Shown: positions 53,581 through 62,401, counted from the stretch's first letter. The stretch is DNA of 64,000 nucleotides from an uncultured Clostridium sp. (GCA_900553985.1 USFW01000006.1:20098-84097); one strand, 5' to 3'. Notes: a model not told the origin generated them from the sequence alone. Program-made: numbers and translations.

Positions 53581-55584
53581 TTAATTTTTAATCATTTCTT
53601 TAAATTGTTCTTCTGTTAATATTGTTATTCCTAATTTTTCTGCTTTTGCTAATTTACTTCCTGCTTCTTCTCCTGCTAATACATAATCAGTTTTTTTAGA
53701 TACAGTCCCTGAAGTTTTTCCTCCTAATTTTTCTATTATATCTGAAGCTTCTCCTCTTGTAAAATCTTCTAGGCTTCCTGTTAATACAAATGTTTTTCCT
53801 TCAAATCTTTTATCATCACTTTCTTCTTCTAAACTTTCTGTATTAACTCCTGCTTGTTTTAGTTTATTTATTAAATCTATTGTTTGGTCTTCTAAGAAAA
53901 ATTCTCTTATACTATTTGCTACAATTGGTCCTATATCATTTAACATACTTAAATCATCAAATGTTGCACTAATTAAATTGTCTATTGTTCTATATTTTCT
54001 CGATAATAATTTTGAAGCTTTAACTCCTACATGTCTAATTCCTAAGGCTGTTATCAATCTATATAAATCATTTTTCTTACTATTTTCAATTGCATTCATT
54101 AAATTTTCAGTAAATTTTTTTCCATTTTTCTTTAAAGATGCTATATCTTCAAATTTTAATGTATAAATATCAGCAATATTGCTTATTAAATTTCTATCTA
54201 ATAATTGTTGTATTATATTTTCTCCAAGTCCATCAATATTCATTGCTTCTCTTGACACAAAATGAACTAAATTTCTAAATAATTTTGCTGGACATTCTAT
54301 ACCAGTACATCTTACAGCAGCCTCTCCTTCTTCTCTAACTGCTAATGCTCCACAAACTGGACATACTCGTGGCATTTCAAAATCTATTTCATTACCAGTT
54401 CTTTTTTTCATAACCACTTCAACAATTTCTGGAATTACATCTCCTGCTTTTTGAATTACAACTGTATCTCCTATTTTAAGCCCTTTTTCTTTTATAAAAT
54501 CTTCATTGTGAAGTGTTGTTTTTGAAATTGTTGAACCTGCTACTTTTACTGGCTCAAGTATTGCCATTGGAGTAATTACACCTGTTCTACCAACTTGACA
54601 AGTTATATCTTTTAAAATAGTTTCTTTTTTCTCTGGTGGATATTTATAAGCAACAGCCCATCTTGGAACTTTTGAAGTTTGTCCTAAAATTCCTCTAAAA
54701 TTTAAATCATCTACTTTTACAACTGCACCATCTATCCCAAAAGTTAAGTTTTCCCTATCTTCTCCAATTTTATGAATAGCATTTTTAACCTCTTCTATAT
54801 TTTTACATGGTATCCTAACAGGATTTACATTAAACCCTAAATTATCTAAATACTCTAATTCCTCAAAATGAGAGTTAAACTCTTTCCCCTCAACTTTTTG
54901 GACATTAAATATATAAATATCTAATGGTCTTTTTGCCGTTACTTTACTATTTAACTGACGAAGTGACCCTGCTGCTGCATTTCTTGCATTTGCAAATAAC
55001 TCTTCCTCATTTTCTTCTCTTTCTTGGTTCATAGTGTCAAAGTCTGATTTTGAGATAAATACTTCTCCTCTAACAGTTATATCAATTTTATCTTTTAACT
55101 CCATCGGAATTGAGTTTACAGTTTTCAAGTTTTCAGTGACATCTTCACCAACTAAGCCATTGCCCCTTGTTGCTCCTCTTACAAACTTACCATTTTTATA
55201 TTCCAAGCTAGCCGATAAACCATCAATTTTTGTTTCTACAACATAATTAACCTCTTTTATTCCATTCTCCTCTGCTTGTTTTCTTATTCTAATATCAAAA
55301 TCCTCAACTTCCTCAAAACTAAAAACATCTTGTAAGCTCTGTAAAGGAACCTCATGATTAACCTTCTTAAATCCTTCTTTAACATGACCTCCAACTTTTT
55401 CAGTAAGCGAATCCTCTGACTTTAAATCAGGAAATTCACTCTCTAAGTTTCTCAATTCAACCATAAGCATATCATACTCAAAATCTGAAATCTCAGGTTT
55501 ATCATCATCATAATACTTACCAGCATAATATTCTGTTTTCTTTCTTAACTCCTCAATCCTTTTTTTAGCTTCTGTTTTATTCAT
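53581..55584 (-). CDS. ligA: NAD-dependent DNA ligase
   Basis: Seals nicks in replication and repair. The 667-residue protein has the adenylated Lys in TKIDGLSASLEYKNG (about residue 117), the OB fold, a Cys4 zinc finger (CPVCGAL then CTGIECPAKL, about 405-430), helix-hairpin-helix repeats and a C-terminal BRCT domain (FEGKTFVLTGSLEDFTRGEA). AGAGGTG precedes ATG 55584. The gene is intact with no CGG codon. Confidence 0.97.
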   Translation of the reverse strand: MNKTEAKKRIEELRKKTEYYAGKYYDDDKPEISDFEYDMLMVELRNLESEFPDLKSEDSLTEKVGGHVKEGFKKVNHEVPLQSLQDVFSFEEVEDFDIRIRKQAEENGIKEVNYVVETKIDGLSASLEYKNGKFVRGATRGNGLVGEDVTENLKTVNSIPMELKDKIDITVRGEVFISKSDFDTMNQEREENEEELFANARNAAAGSLRQLNSKVTAKRPLDIYIFNVQKVEGKEFNSHFEELEYLDNLGFNVNPVRIPCKNIEEVKNAIHKIGEDRENLTFGIDGAVVKVDDLNFRGILGQTSKVPRWAVAYKYPPEKKETILKDITCQVGRTGVITPMAILEPVKVAGSTISKTTLHNEDFIKEKGLKIGDTVVIQKAGDVIPEIVEVVMKKRTGNEIDFEMPRVCPVCGALAVREEGEAAVRCTGIECPAKLFRNLVHFVSREAMNIDGLGENIIQQLLDRNLISNIADIYTLKFEDIASLKKNGKKFTENLMNAIENSKKNDLYRLITALGIRHVGVKASKLLSRKYRTIDNLISATFDDLSMLNDIGPIVANSIREFFLEDQTIDLINKLKQAGVNTESLEEESDDKRFEGKTFVLTGSLEDFTRGEASDIIEKLGGKTSGTVSKKTDYVLAGEEAGSKLAKAEKLGITILTEEQFKEMIKN

Positions 55585-55759
55585 ATTGCACCTCTTCTTT
55601 TAAAATTCTATTTCATATTATATCCAAACCTCATTAAAAAATAAAGTAATTTCTAAAATTCTTCTAGACTAAAGTATTAAATTAATTTTTGAGATAAAAC
55701 TTTTTAACTCCACACCATAGCCACTAAAACATACTCAGAACATAGCCTTATAATATAAT

Positions 55760-56425
55760 CTAAACTTTATCGACAATATTCCCATCTTTCTTATAAATAC
55801 TATGAGCCTTCACAACCCCTCTAACAGAAGACAAAGGATATATATTAGAATCTCTTCCAATAACAGTTCCAGGATTCAAAACAGACCCACAACCAACCTC
55901 AACATTATCACCAATCATAGCTCCAACTTTTTTTCTGCCAGTTTCAATCATTTCATCACCATTTTTAATAACTACCAACTTTTTATCAGACTTCACATTA
56001 GAAGTTATAGAACCAGCCCCCATATGAGCTTTATATCCTAAAATAGAATCTCCAACATAGTTATAATGAGGAACTTGAACATTATTAAATAAAATAACAT
56101 TCTTTAACTCAGTAGAATTTCCAACAACTGCATTATTACCAACTATCGCATTCCCTCTAATAAATGCACAATGTCTAACTTCTGCATTCTCACCAATAAT
56201 AGCTGGACCATTTATATATGCCGTTGGAGCAACTTTTGCTGATTTTGCAATCCATACATTTTCCCCTACTTTATTATAATCTTCTTTGCTTAGTTCTTCC
56301 CCTATTTTTAATATATATTCTTCTATTTTACTTAATACTTCCCAAGGATATGTAGCTTCCTCTAATAAGTTTTTAGCTATTGTTTCCTCTAAGTTATATA
56401 AATTTTTAATTTTACACTCTTCCAT
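55760..56425 (-). CDS. Left-handed beta-helix acyltransferase-like protein, GlmU-type C-terminal partner
   Basis: 221 residues with hexapeptide repeats from about residue 55 (IWAKSAKVAPTAY-type, IIGENAEV, IVGNNAVVGNSTELK) and the conserved AHMGAGSITSNVKSDKK. The C-terminus reads GSVLNPGTVIGRDSNIYPLS. It follows the nucleotidyltransferase gene by 49 bases and probably forms a two-subunit GlmU-like system with it. AAGGA precedes ATG 56425. Confidence 0.85.
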   Translation of the reverse strand: MEECKIKNLYNLEETIAKNLLEEATYPWEVLSKIEEYILKIGEELSKEDYNKVGENVWIAKSAKVAPTAYINGPAIIGENAEVRHCAFIRGNAIVGNNAVVGNSTELKNVILFNNVQVPHYNYVGDSILGYKAHMGAGSITSNVKSDKKLVVIKNGDEMIETGRKKVGAMIGDNVEVGCGSVLNPGTVIGRDSNIYPLSSVRGVVKAHSIYKKDGNIVDKV

Positions 56426-56474
56426 TTAAAATCAAATCCTTTCTAAAAATAAAACAGGAATTTAAGAATATTCC

Positions 56475-57719
56475 TTAACTCCTGTTCCAAAATTTTTCAT
56501 ACAGTTCTTTTGCAGTTTTAGGACTATCCACACCTTCTTTATTCTTTACTGGTGCAAAATCATCCTCTCTTTTTCCTCTTAAAATTGCTATATCATCAAA
56601 AAATTCAAATGCATCAAAAATAAATGATTCAAACTTATATGAATTTGGCTCTTCTGGAATTATCTCTTTTCCATTTTCATCTATATATGCATTTTTCTTG
56701 AAAGCACTATGATACATTAAAGTTTCTTTGCTTATTTTCTCTATTGCATCTATTGTATATAGATTACACATTATGTGTGCCTCACCATATTTTAGTTCTC
56801 CATTATCATCAACTTCTTCTGACATTTTCTCAGGCATTTCTGAATATTCTATAACTTTTGGGTGTCCATTCATTTTAGCAAATACTCCTACTTTCTCATG
56901 TGGATTTGCTTTTACTATTGACTTTGATGCAATTTGAACATTTTTATCTATTGCCATTCCTAACAAAGTTACATCTACCATTTTTAATAGTGCATTATCT
57001 ACACCACCTATGAAAATCCATTTAATCCCCTTTTCTTTCATATCAGCTAAACAGCCACTTGCTCTAAGAGAAAAATATGTTCCTCCATTACCATCTGATG
57101 CTTCTCTTATCTTTTTATTTTTTCCTATTAATAATTTTCCTTCTGTATTTATAAGAGGCAATTCTCCTTGTTCAAACAAAGTAACACTATTTTTTGGATA
57201 ACCAAAATAATTATTTTTTTCTAGAAATGCTTTTGTTTCTGCATTGTTTTCTTTGCTTGTCATTATGTACCATGGAATGACTTTTCCATACTTCTTATTA
57301 GCTTCTTTTAAATTTTCTATTAATATTTCAAATAAATATTTACCTTTTCCATATACATCTAATTTAAAGGTTCCTTTTGGCCCTGTATGACCTAATCTTG
57401 TACCTTGCCCTCCTGCCATTGTCACTACTGCATACTCGCCTTTTTCTAATACTTCTGAGCCTAATTTATTAAATCTATCTCTAGTTTCTTTTGATAATTT
57501 ATCTTTATCTAAGTATTCTAATGGTTCTATTTTATTTTCTTTAATCTCTACTTCTTTTTTTGTGTTATCAAATAACTCTTTCATTTGATGAAAATCTATG
57601 TGATTTACTTGTTCTATTAAATCTACTTTTTCTTCTTCATTTATTTTTTCTAATAAATTTATAATATGTTCTTGATTATATGTTTTTAATATATCTATAA
57701 TATCTTGCATTTTATCCAT
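56475..57719 (-). CDS. UDPGP-family nucleotidyltransferase (UTP:sugar-1-P)
   Basis: 414 residues with the UDPGP signature MAGGQGTRLGHTGPKGTFKL (about 101-120) and the conserved GGVDNALLKMVDVTLLG segment. This eukaryote-like fold makes UDP-sugars such as UDP-GlcNAc. Its neighbour supplies a hexapeptide beta-helix, so the pair may replace bifunctional GlmU. AAGGAG precedes ATG 57719. It is transcribed from two near-identical upstream promoters. Confidence 0.88.
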   Translation of the reverse strand: MDKMQDIIDILKTYNQEHIINLLEKINEEEKVDLIEQVNHIDFHQMKELFDNTKKEVEIKENKIEPLEYLDKDKLSKETRDRFNKLGSEVLEKGEYAVVTMAGGQGTRLGHTGPKGTFKLDVYGKGKYLFEILIENLKEANKKYGKVIPWYIMTSKENNAETKAFLEKNNYFGYPKNSVTLFEQGELPLINTEGKLLIGKNKKIREASDGNGGTYFSLRASGCLADMKEKGIKWIFIGGVDNALLKMVDVTLLGMAIDKNVQIASKSIVKANPHEKVGVFAKMNGHPKVIEYSEMPEKMSEEVDDNGELKYGEAHIMCNLYTIDAIEKISKETLMYHSAFKKNAYIDENGKEIIPEEPNSYKFESFIFDAFEFFDDIAILRGKREDDFAPVKNKEGVDSPKTAKELYEKFWNRS

Positions 57720-57774
57720 ATTAGTCGCTCCTTTTGTCTTTTAGTATATTATATGTTTCTTCTATAATAATGTC

Positions 57775-57803
57775 ATTTTAGCACATGACTTTTCATTTAT
57801 CAA
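57775..57803 (-). promoter_or_regulatory. Proximal SigA promoter of the UDPGP operon
   Basis: TTGATA, 17 bases, TAAAAT with an extended TGC before the -10, on the minus strand. Confidence 0.65.
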
Positions 57804-57868
57804 GTTTTAATTTTATATTTTATAATTATTGAAACATTTTGTTTAATATTAATTTGATTACATAATTT

Positions 57869-57900
57869 AGTAATAAATAATACTTTTTTATTACTAAATT
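57869..57900. repeat. Hairpin between the duplicated promoters
   Basis: AATTTAGTAATAAA pairs with TTTATTACTAAATT around an 8-base loop. Confidence 0.45.
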
Positions 57901-57923
57901 ATAACATTCTTTCTAATAGTGTT

Positions 57924-57952
57924 ATTTTAGCATATGTCATTTTATTTATCAA
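57924..57952 (-). promoter_or_regulatory. Distal, near-duplicate SigA promoter of the UDPGP operon
   Basis: Same elements and spacing as the proximal promoter (TTGATA, 17, TAAAAT, extended TGC), 149 bases further away. About 45 bases around each are similar, showing a direct duplication. Confidence 0.65.
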
Positions 57953-57968
57953 GTTTTTTATAAAACTT

Positions 57969-58000
57969 GTAATATATTCTATGTTTTATCAATATACATT
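57969..58000 (+). promoter_or_regulatory. Possible SigE-type promoter of spoIVA
   Basis: GTAATATA and TATACATT with a 16-base gap roughly match the SigE pattern and lie about 55 bases before the ATG. spoIVA is SigE-controlled in Bacillus. The spacing is at the upper limit. Confidence 0.35.
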
Positions 58001-58054
58001 AATTAAAGTAATTTAGTACAAACATTTCTTGAATTTTATGAAGGAGGTATATAG

Positions 58055-59533
58055 ATGGAAAATACAAGATTGTATCAAGACATCGCAAAAAGAACTGATG
58101 GTGATATTTACGTAGGAGTTGTCGGCCCTGTAAGGACTGGTAAATCTACTTTTATAAAAAGATTTATGGACTTATTAGTCATTCCTAATATTGATAATGA
58201 ATACAAAAAAGAACGAGCTAAAGATGAACTTCCACAAAGTGCAGGTGGAAAAACTATAATGACGACAGAACCCAAATTTATTCCTAATGAAGCTATTGAA
58301 ATCACACTAGATGATAATTTAAAATTTAAGACAAGACTTGTAGATTGTGTTGGTTATCTAGTTGATAATGCTATAGGATATTTAGAAGATGATATGCCTA
58401 GAATGGTAAAAACCCCTTGGTCTGAAGAAGAAATTCCTTTTGAAAAAGCTGCTGAAATTGGAACAAAAAAAGTAATAACTGAACATTCTACTATTGGAAT
58501 TTTAGTTACAACAGATGGTTCAATTACTGACATCCCAAGAGAAGATTATATCAAGGCTGAAGAAAGAGTTGTAAGTGAATTAAGAGAACTTAATAAACCA
58601 TTTATAATTTTATTGAATTCTAATGACCCTGACTCTGAATATGCAAAAGAACTAGCTAAAAAACTAAGTGATAAATATAATACTTCTGTAATGCCAATTA
58701 ATTGTGAATATTTAACGATAGAAAATATTAATACTATTTTCTCAAAGATTTTATATGAATTCCCTGTTGACCAAATTAGTATAAAATTTCCTAGATGGAT
58801 TGATGGATTAAGTATTGAGCATCCTCTTAAAGCTGAATTATATAAGGAAATTAAAGATGCTTTTTCAAGTATTAATATGTTAAAAGAAATATCTAATTGT
58901 GTAGATACTATTAAGCAAACTGAAATTATTTCAAAAACTTCTATTTCAGATATTCAACTAGGTACTGGAAAAGTTAATGTTGAAATACAATTAAAAGAAG
59001 AATTGTTTTATAAAGTTCTATCTGAAATTACTGGTGTTGCTGTTACTAACGAAGGCGATTTATTTAGTATTATATCTGAACTTGCTAGTACAAAGAAAAA
59101 ATATGATAAAATCTCTTATGCTTTAGATGAAGTTGATAGAAAAGGCTATGGTATCGTCACTCCATCAATAGATGAATTAATATTAGAAGAACCTGAAATG
59201 GTAAAACAAGGGTCAAAATTTGGTGTAAAATTAAAAGCAACAGCTCCAAGTATTCACTTAATTCGTACCAATGTAGCTACTGAAGTTTCTCCTATTGTTG
59301 GTTCTGAAAAACAGTCTGAAGAACTTGTTAATTATTTACTATCTGAATTTGAAAGTGACCCTAAAAAAATCTGGGAATCAAATATTTTCGGAAAAAGCTT
59401 ACATGAACTTGTTAATGAAGGCTTACAAACTAAACTTGCTAAAATGCCAGAAGAAGCTCAGGTAAAATTACAAGAAACTTTAGAAAGAATTGTTAATGAG
59501 GGTAGTGGTGGATTAATTTGTATTATTCTTTAA
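58055..59533 (+). CDS. spoIVA: Stage IV sporulation protein A, spore coat morphogenetic ATPase
   Basis: Forms an ATP-driven scaffold on the outer forespore membrane for coat and cortex assembly. 492 residues. The N-terminal TRAFAC-type ATPase has Walker A GPVRTGKST (residues 24-32); the characteristic middle and C-terminal domains follow, ending GSGGLICIIL. GAAGGAGG precedes ATG 58055. Strong, full-length match; with spoIIIA it shows that the organism belongs to a spore-forming lineage. Confidence 0.97.
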   Translation: MENTRLYQDIAKRTDGDIYVGVVGPVRTGKSTFIKRFMDLLVIPNIDNEYKKERAKDELPQSAGGKTIMTTEPKFIPNEAIEITLDDNLKFKTRLVDCVGYLVDNAIGYLEDDMPRMVKTPWSEEEIPFEKAAEIGTKKVITEHSTIGILVTTDGSITDIPREDYIKAEERVVSELRELNKPFIILLNSNDPDSEYAKELAKKLSDKYNTSVMPINCEYLTIENINTIFSKILYEFPVDQISIKFPRWIDGLSIEHPLKAELYKEIKDAFSSINMLKEISNCVDTIKQTEIISKTSISDIQLGTGKVNVEIQLKEELFYKVLSEITGVAVTNEGDLFSIISELASTKKKYDKISYALDEVDRKGYGIVTPSIDELILEEPEMVKQGSKFGVKLKATAPSIHLIRTNVATEVSPIVGSEKQSEELVNYLLSEFESDPKKIWESNIFGKSLHELVNEGLQTKLAKMPEEAQVKLQETLERIVNEGSGGLICIIL

Positions 59534-59560
59534 TCAAGTAGAGAATAAATTGTATATTAA

Positions 59561-59594
59561 AAGGCAAGTAATTTTAAGCTTAATTACTTGCCTT
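59561..59594. terminator. Bidirectional terminator after spoIVA
   Basis: Perfect 13-bp inverted repeat (59561-59573 with 59582-59594), between convergent spoIVA and GNAT genes. Confidence 0.8.
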
Positions 59595-59621
59595 ACTTAT
59601 TGTAATCTGTTGCTCACTTTT

Positions 59622-60158
59622 CTATATTTTTATCCAATATCTTAAATAAGTATATCCATCATCTATATTGTTATAAGTATTCTCAAAAATTCCACCATTT
59701 TTTTCTATTACCTTTTTTGACGCTATATTAAAGTCTTTACATGTAATTAAAACATTTTCCAAGTTTGTATTTTTTAATTTGTCTAATGCTAATTTTAGCA
59801 TTTCGCTTGCATATCCTTTTCTTCTTTGCTTTGGTCTTATACTATATCCTATTAATCCACCAAAAGTCATAAGAGCAGGAACTTGTTTCCATCTAATTCC
59901 AATAGCTCCTACAATTTCGTCATTATCATTTATTGCTAAATATAAAGTTTGTGGAGAATATGTTTTTGGTAAATTTTTTTCACTTTTTTTCTTTTCTAAT
60001 TCCTCAAGCCAAACTTCAAAATCTAGCTTTTCAAGTTTTTCCAAATCTCTTATTCCTTCAAATCTGTCTATTCCCGGTATTAATTCGCTTTGTACATATT
60101 CTTTATACATTTCTATAATTTTTTCTTTATCTTCTTGAATTATCTCTCTTAATTTCAT
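59622..60158 (-). CDS. GNAT-family N-acetyltransferase
   Basis: 178 residues. The N-terminus MKLREIIQEDKEKIIEMYKE and the acetyl-CoA loop RPKQRRKGYASEMLKLALDK fit the GNAT fold; the C-terminal GGIFENTYNNIDDGYTYLRY is like the YjcF/RimJ-type group. GAGGAGAA precedes ATG 60158. Stands alone between spoIVA and the 60361 gene. Substrate unknown. Confidence 0.88.
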   Translation of the reverse strand: MKLREIIQEDKEKIIEMYKEYVQSELIPGIDRFEGIRDLEKLEKLDFEVWLEELEKKKSEKNLPKTYSPQTLYLAINDNDEIVGAIGIRWKQVPALMTFGGLIGYSIRPKQRRKGYASEMLKLALDKLKNTNLENVLITCKDFNIASKKVIEKNGGIFENTYNNIDDGYTYLRYWIKI

Positions 60159-60306
60159 AATTACTTCTCCTCTATAACATTACTATCTGTTATTATAATA
60201 CCATAAAAGAAAGTAATTGTCGATAACTACTTTTTCTGTTTTATGTCGAATTATTATTTAAAACTACTCTAAAAATTTATTTTCCATCATCTATTTTAAT
60301 GTTTAT

Positions 60307-60350
60307 AAATTAAGAAGTGTATAGTTCAATACTAATACACTCCTTAATTT
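60307..60350 (-). terminator. Terminator after the 60361 gene
   Basis: AAATTAAG-AAGTGTA pairs with TACACT-CCTTAATTT (60307-60321 with 60336-60350), with few mismatches, ten bases past the stop. Confidence 0.65.
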
Positions 60351-60360
60351 AATTTTTTAT

Positions 60361-60813
60361 CTAACGGCATTTTAACTTGTAGACCCCTACAAATTCATAT
60401 TCCATTAGGTTTGCCCATCTAGGATCAATAATTGTTGCATTGCTATAATCCTTATTAGATGGCTTTCTTCCTTTTGTTTTATGTGACCATCTGTTGTGAT
60501 AGTCTTCTCTTAAAAAGTGAAAATCTCCATCTTCTTCTCGATAAAATAATGCTATTTTCCATTCATTTTCAAGGCACTCTTCTTCATATGTTGCTTTTTT
60601 TATTTCCATATTAAGCATTTTCATATCTTCGAATAACCTTTCTTTAATTTCATCGACGGTATAGTAGTCTTTTATCAAATTACCAGATAATTCTCCTACA
60701 TCTCTTGGGTTATTATCTTTCTGATAATTTATTGCATACATATAGCAATTTGTTTTCCGTGACCATTCACTTGGATTAAATCCTGTTGGCATAGATATAA
60801 TTTTTTTAGTCAT
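60361..60813 (-). CDS. Unknown small protein with TNCYMYA motif; contains an unshifted CGG codon
   Basis: 150 residues. WSRKTNCYMYAINYQKDNN near the N-terminus, GELSGN, and HNRWSHKTKGRKPSNKDYSN are the distinctive stretches; proteins with an NCYxYA core occur in phage and accessory contexts. CAGGAGG precedes ATG 60813. Arg19 is encoded by CGG (60759-60757) and the frame after it clearly continues, so no +1 shift occurs here. This is the only such case in the window and may reflect recent acquisition. Function not recognised. Confidence 0.6.
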   Translation of the reverse strand: MTKKIISMPTGFNPSEWSRKTNCYMYAINYQKDNNPRDVGELSGNLIKDYYTVDEIKERLFEDMKMLNMEIKKATYEEECLENEWKIALFYREEDGDFHFLREDYHNRWSHKTKGRKPSNKDYSNATIIDPRWANLMEYEFVGVYKLKCR

Positions 60814-60902
60814 AATTCCTCCTGTTCTTTCCTAATTCATTGAATTTTGGAAAGCTTTTTTTCTGTAATTTATATTTATATTATACATCCCATTCAATAT
60901 TA

Positions 60903-60942
60903 TGTCAATTCAATTGACAAAATATTATTTTTATAGTAATGT
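60903..60942 (+). promoter_or_regulatory. Promoter with palindromic operator before repeat copy C
   Basis: TTGACA (60914-60919) and TAATGT (60937-60942) with 17 bases between. A perfect palindrome, TGTCAATT-C-AATTGACA (60903-60919), covers the -35, a position suited to repression. Predicted start near 60949, ten bases before repeat copy C. Confidence 0.55.
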
Positions 60943-60958
60943 TATCTATATAAATTAG

Positions 60959-61083
60959 AAGAAAAGTATCGAAGTTATTTTAGTAAAACTATTACAAGTT
61001 TTTTAAAGGTAACTTTTACTTGTTGTATACAGAAAATCCTATATTGTTTCAAAATAAAAGTCGATTTTTTCTATACAACAATA
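60959..61083 (+). repeat. 125-bp structured repeat, copy C
   Basis: The most diverged of the three copies, same length and strand. It keeps AAGAAAAGTATCGAAG, TTTTTTAAAGGTAACTTTTAC, TTGTTGTATAC and CTATACAA. Here it precedes, rather than follows, a coding unit: a small ORF and rlmN come next, and no terminator follows directly. Confidence 0.65.
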
Positions 61084-61104
61084 AAAAAATGGATTGGTGA
61101 TATT

Positions 61105-61290
61105 ATGCAAAAAAACCAAAATCAAACAAGTCTTATTATTGTAAAAAATTCTCCTTTTGAGAAAATAAGAATTAATTTATTGAAATTTATTTATGGTAAA
61201 GATTATAAAATGATATATAATTTTGAAAATTTAATAAAAGTAAATAGACCTAAAAATGTAATTATACCAAAATCAATACCAAAATATTAA
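61105..61290 (+). CDS. Small basic protein upstream of rlmN
   Basis: 61 residues, MQKNQNQTSLIIVKNSPFEK then IRINLLKFIYGKDYKMIYNF and a basic, Pro-containing tail ending PKSIPKY. A weak GGTGAT precedes ATG 61105. It lies between repeat copy C and the pseudoknot leader of rlmN, on the same strand. Isoelectrically basic, no membrane segment, no family recognised. Probably real but unproven. Confidence 0.45.
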   Translation: MQKNQNQTSLIIVKNSPFEKIRINLLKFIYGKDYKMIYNFENLIKVNRPKNVIIPKSIPKY

Positions 61291-61293
61291 TAT

Positions 61294-61325
61294 GGTTTAT
61301 AGGTACAACCTAATTTAAAAACCTA
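61294..61325 (+). promoter_or_regulatory. H-type pseudoknot leader upstream of rlmN
   Basis: GGTT (61294-61297) pairs with AACC (61307-61310), and TAGGT (61300-61304) in the loop pairs with ACCTA (61321-61325). The SD AAGGA (61338-61342) is 12 bases further. Sequence and architecture parallel the leader of gatD at 49514-49549, including the shared CCTAAATAT stretch after it. The first stem is shorter here. Confidence 0.45.
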
Positions 61326-61353
61326 AATATATTATGCAAGGACTAAAATTAAA

Positions 61354-62376
61354 ATGAAAAATATAAAAGATTATAACTTAGACGAACTTAAGGAAGAACT
61401 AAAAAAGATAGGTGAAAAAACCTTCAGAGCAGAACAAATATTTAAGTGGATATATGAATCTAGGGTTTCAAGTTTTGATGAAATGACAAATTTGTCTTTA
61501 GAGTTGAGAGAAAAATTAAAAGAAAATTATACTATAAAGCAATTTAATATTTTAAAAAAACAAGTTGCATCTGATGGAACAAAAAAATATTTATTCGATG
61601 TATTAGATGGAAATGCTATTGAAACTGTACTTATGGAATATCATCATGGATATAGCATTTGTGTTTCTTCCCAAATTGGTTGTAAAATGGGATGTAAATT
61701 TTGTGCATCAACGGGTATTCCCTTTATTAGAAACTTATCTACTGGAGAAATTGTTGAACAAATAATGGCTGTTGAAAGGGATGAAAATATACGAATATCC
61801 AATATAGTATTTATGGGTATTGGTGAACCATTAGATAATTATGATAATGTTGTTGGAGCTATTAGAATAATTAATAATCCTAAAGGTTTAAATATTGGTG
61901 CTAGACATATTAGTATTTCTACAAGTGGTTTAGTTCCTAAAATATATAAACTAGCAGAAGAAAATATACAATGTACATTATCAATTTCCTTACATGCTAC
62001 TACAAATGAACAAAGAAGTCAAATGATGCCGGTTAATGATGCTTATAAATTAGAAGAATTATTACAAGCTTGTAGAGACTATATAGAAAAAACTCATAGA
62101 AGAATATCTTTTGAATATGCTCTTGCTAAGGAAAATAATGATAATTTAGAAGATGCTAAACGATTAGTAAAACTTCTCAAAGGTATGATATGCCATGTTA
62201 ATTTAATTCCTATAAATAAAATTGAAAATGGTGCTTATATGAAAAGTTCAAATGAGAATATCATGAAATTTAGAGATTATTTGAATGACCATGGAATAGT
62301 TGCTACAATAAGACGAGAATTAGGCTCAGATATTGACGCTGCCTGTGGGCAACTTAGAAGGAAAAATTTGAAATAA
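61354..62376 (+). CDS. rlmN: 23S rRNA/tRNA adenine-C2 methyltransferase
   Basis: Radical SAM enzyme that methylates A2503 of 23S rRNA and A37 of some tRNAs; both marks improve decoding accuracy. 340 residues. The CxxxCxxC cluster is at Cys110, Cys114 and Cys117 (GCKMGCKFCASTG), with GEPLDNYDNV, and the second active-site Cys in AACGQLRR near the C-terminus. AAGGA is 11 bases before ATG 61354. A pseudoknot-forming leader precedes it. Confidence 0.97.
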   Translation: MKNIKDYNLDELKEELKKIGEKTFRAEQIFKWIYESRVSSFDEMTNLSLELREKLKENYTIKQFNILKKQVASDGTKKYLFDVLDGNAIETVLMEYHHGYSICVSSQIGCKMGCKFCASTGIPFIRNLSTGEIVEQIMAVERDENIRISNIVFMGIGEPLDNYDNVVGAIRIINNPKGLNIGARHISISTSGLVPKIYKLAEENIQCTLSISLHATTNEQRSQMMPVNDAYKLEELLQACRDYIEKTHRRISFEYALAKENNDNLEDAKRLVKLLKGMICHVNLIPINKIENGAYMKSSNENIMKFRDYLNDHGIVATIRRELGSDIDAACGQLRRKNLK

Positions 62377-62401
62377 AGATTATTTTTTAGCTTGACTTTG
62401 G

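Noticed and set aside
60757..60759. CGG codon as a fifth +1 frameshift site
   Set aside because: The frame after it continues cleanly as KTNCYMYAINY for 130 residues, and the +1 frame does not; it is recorded as an exception.
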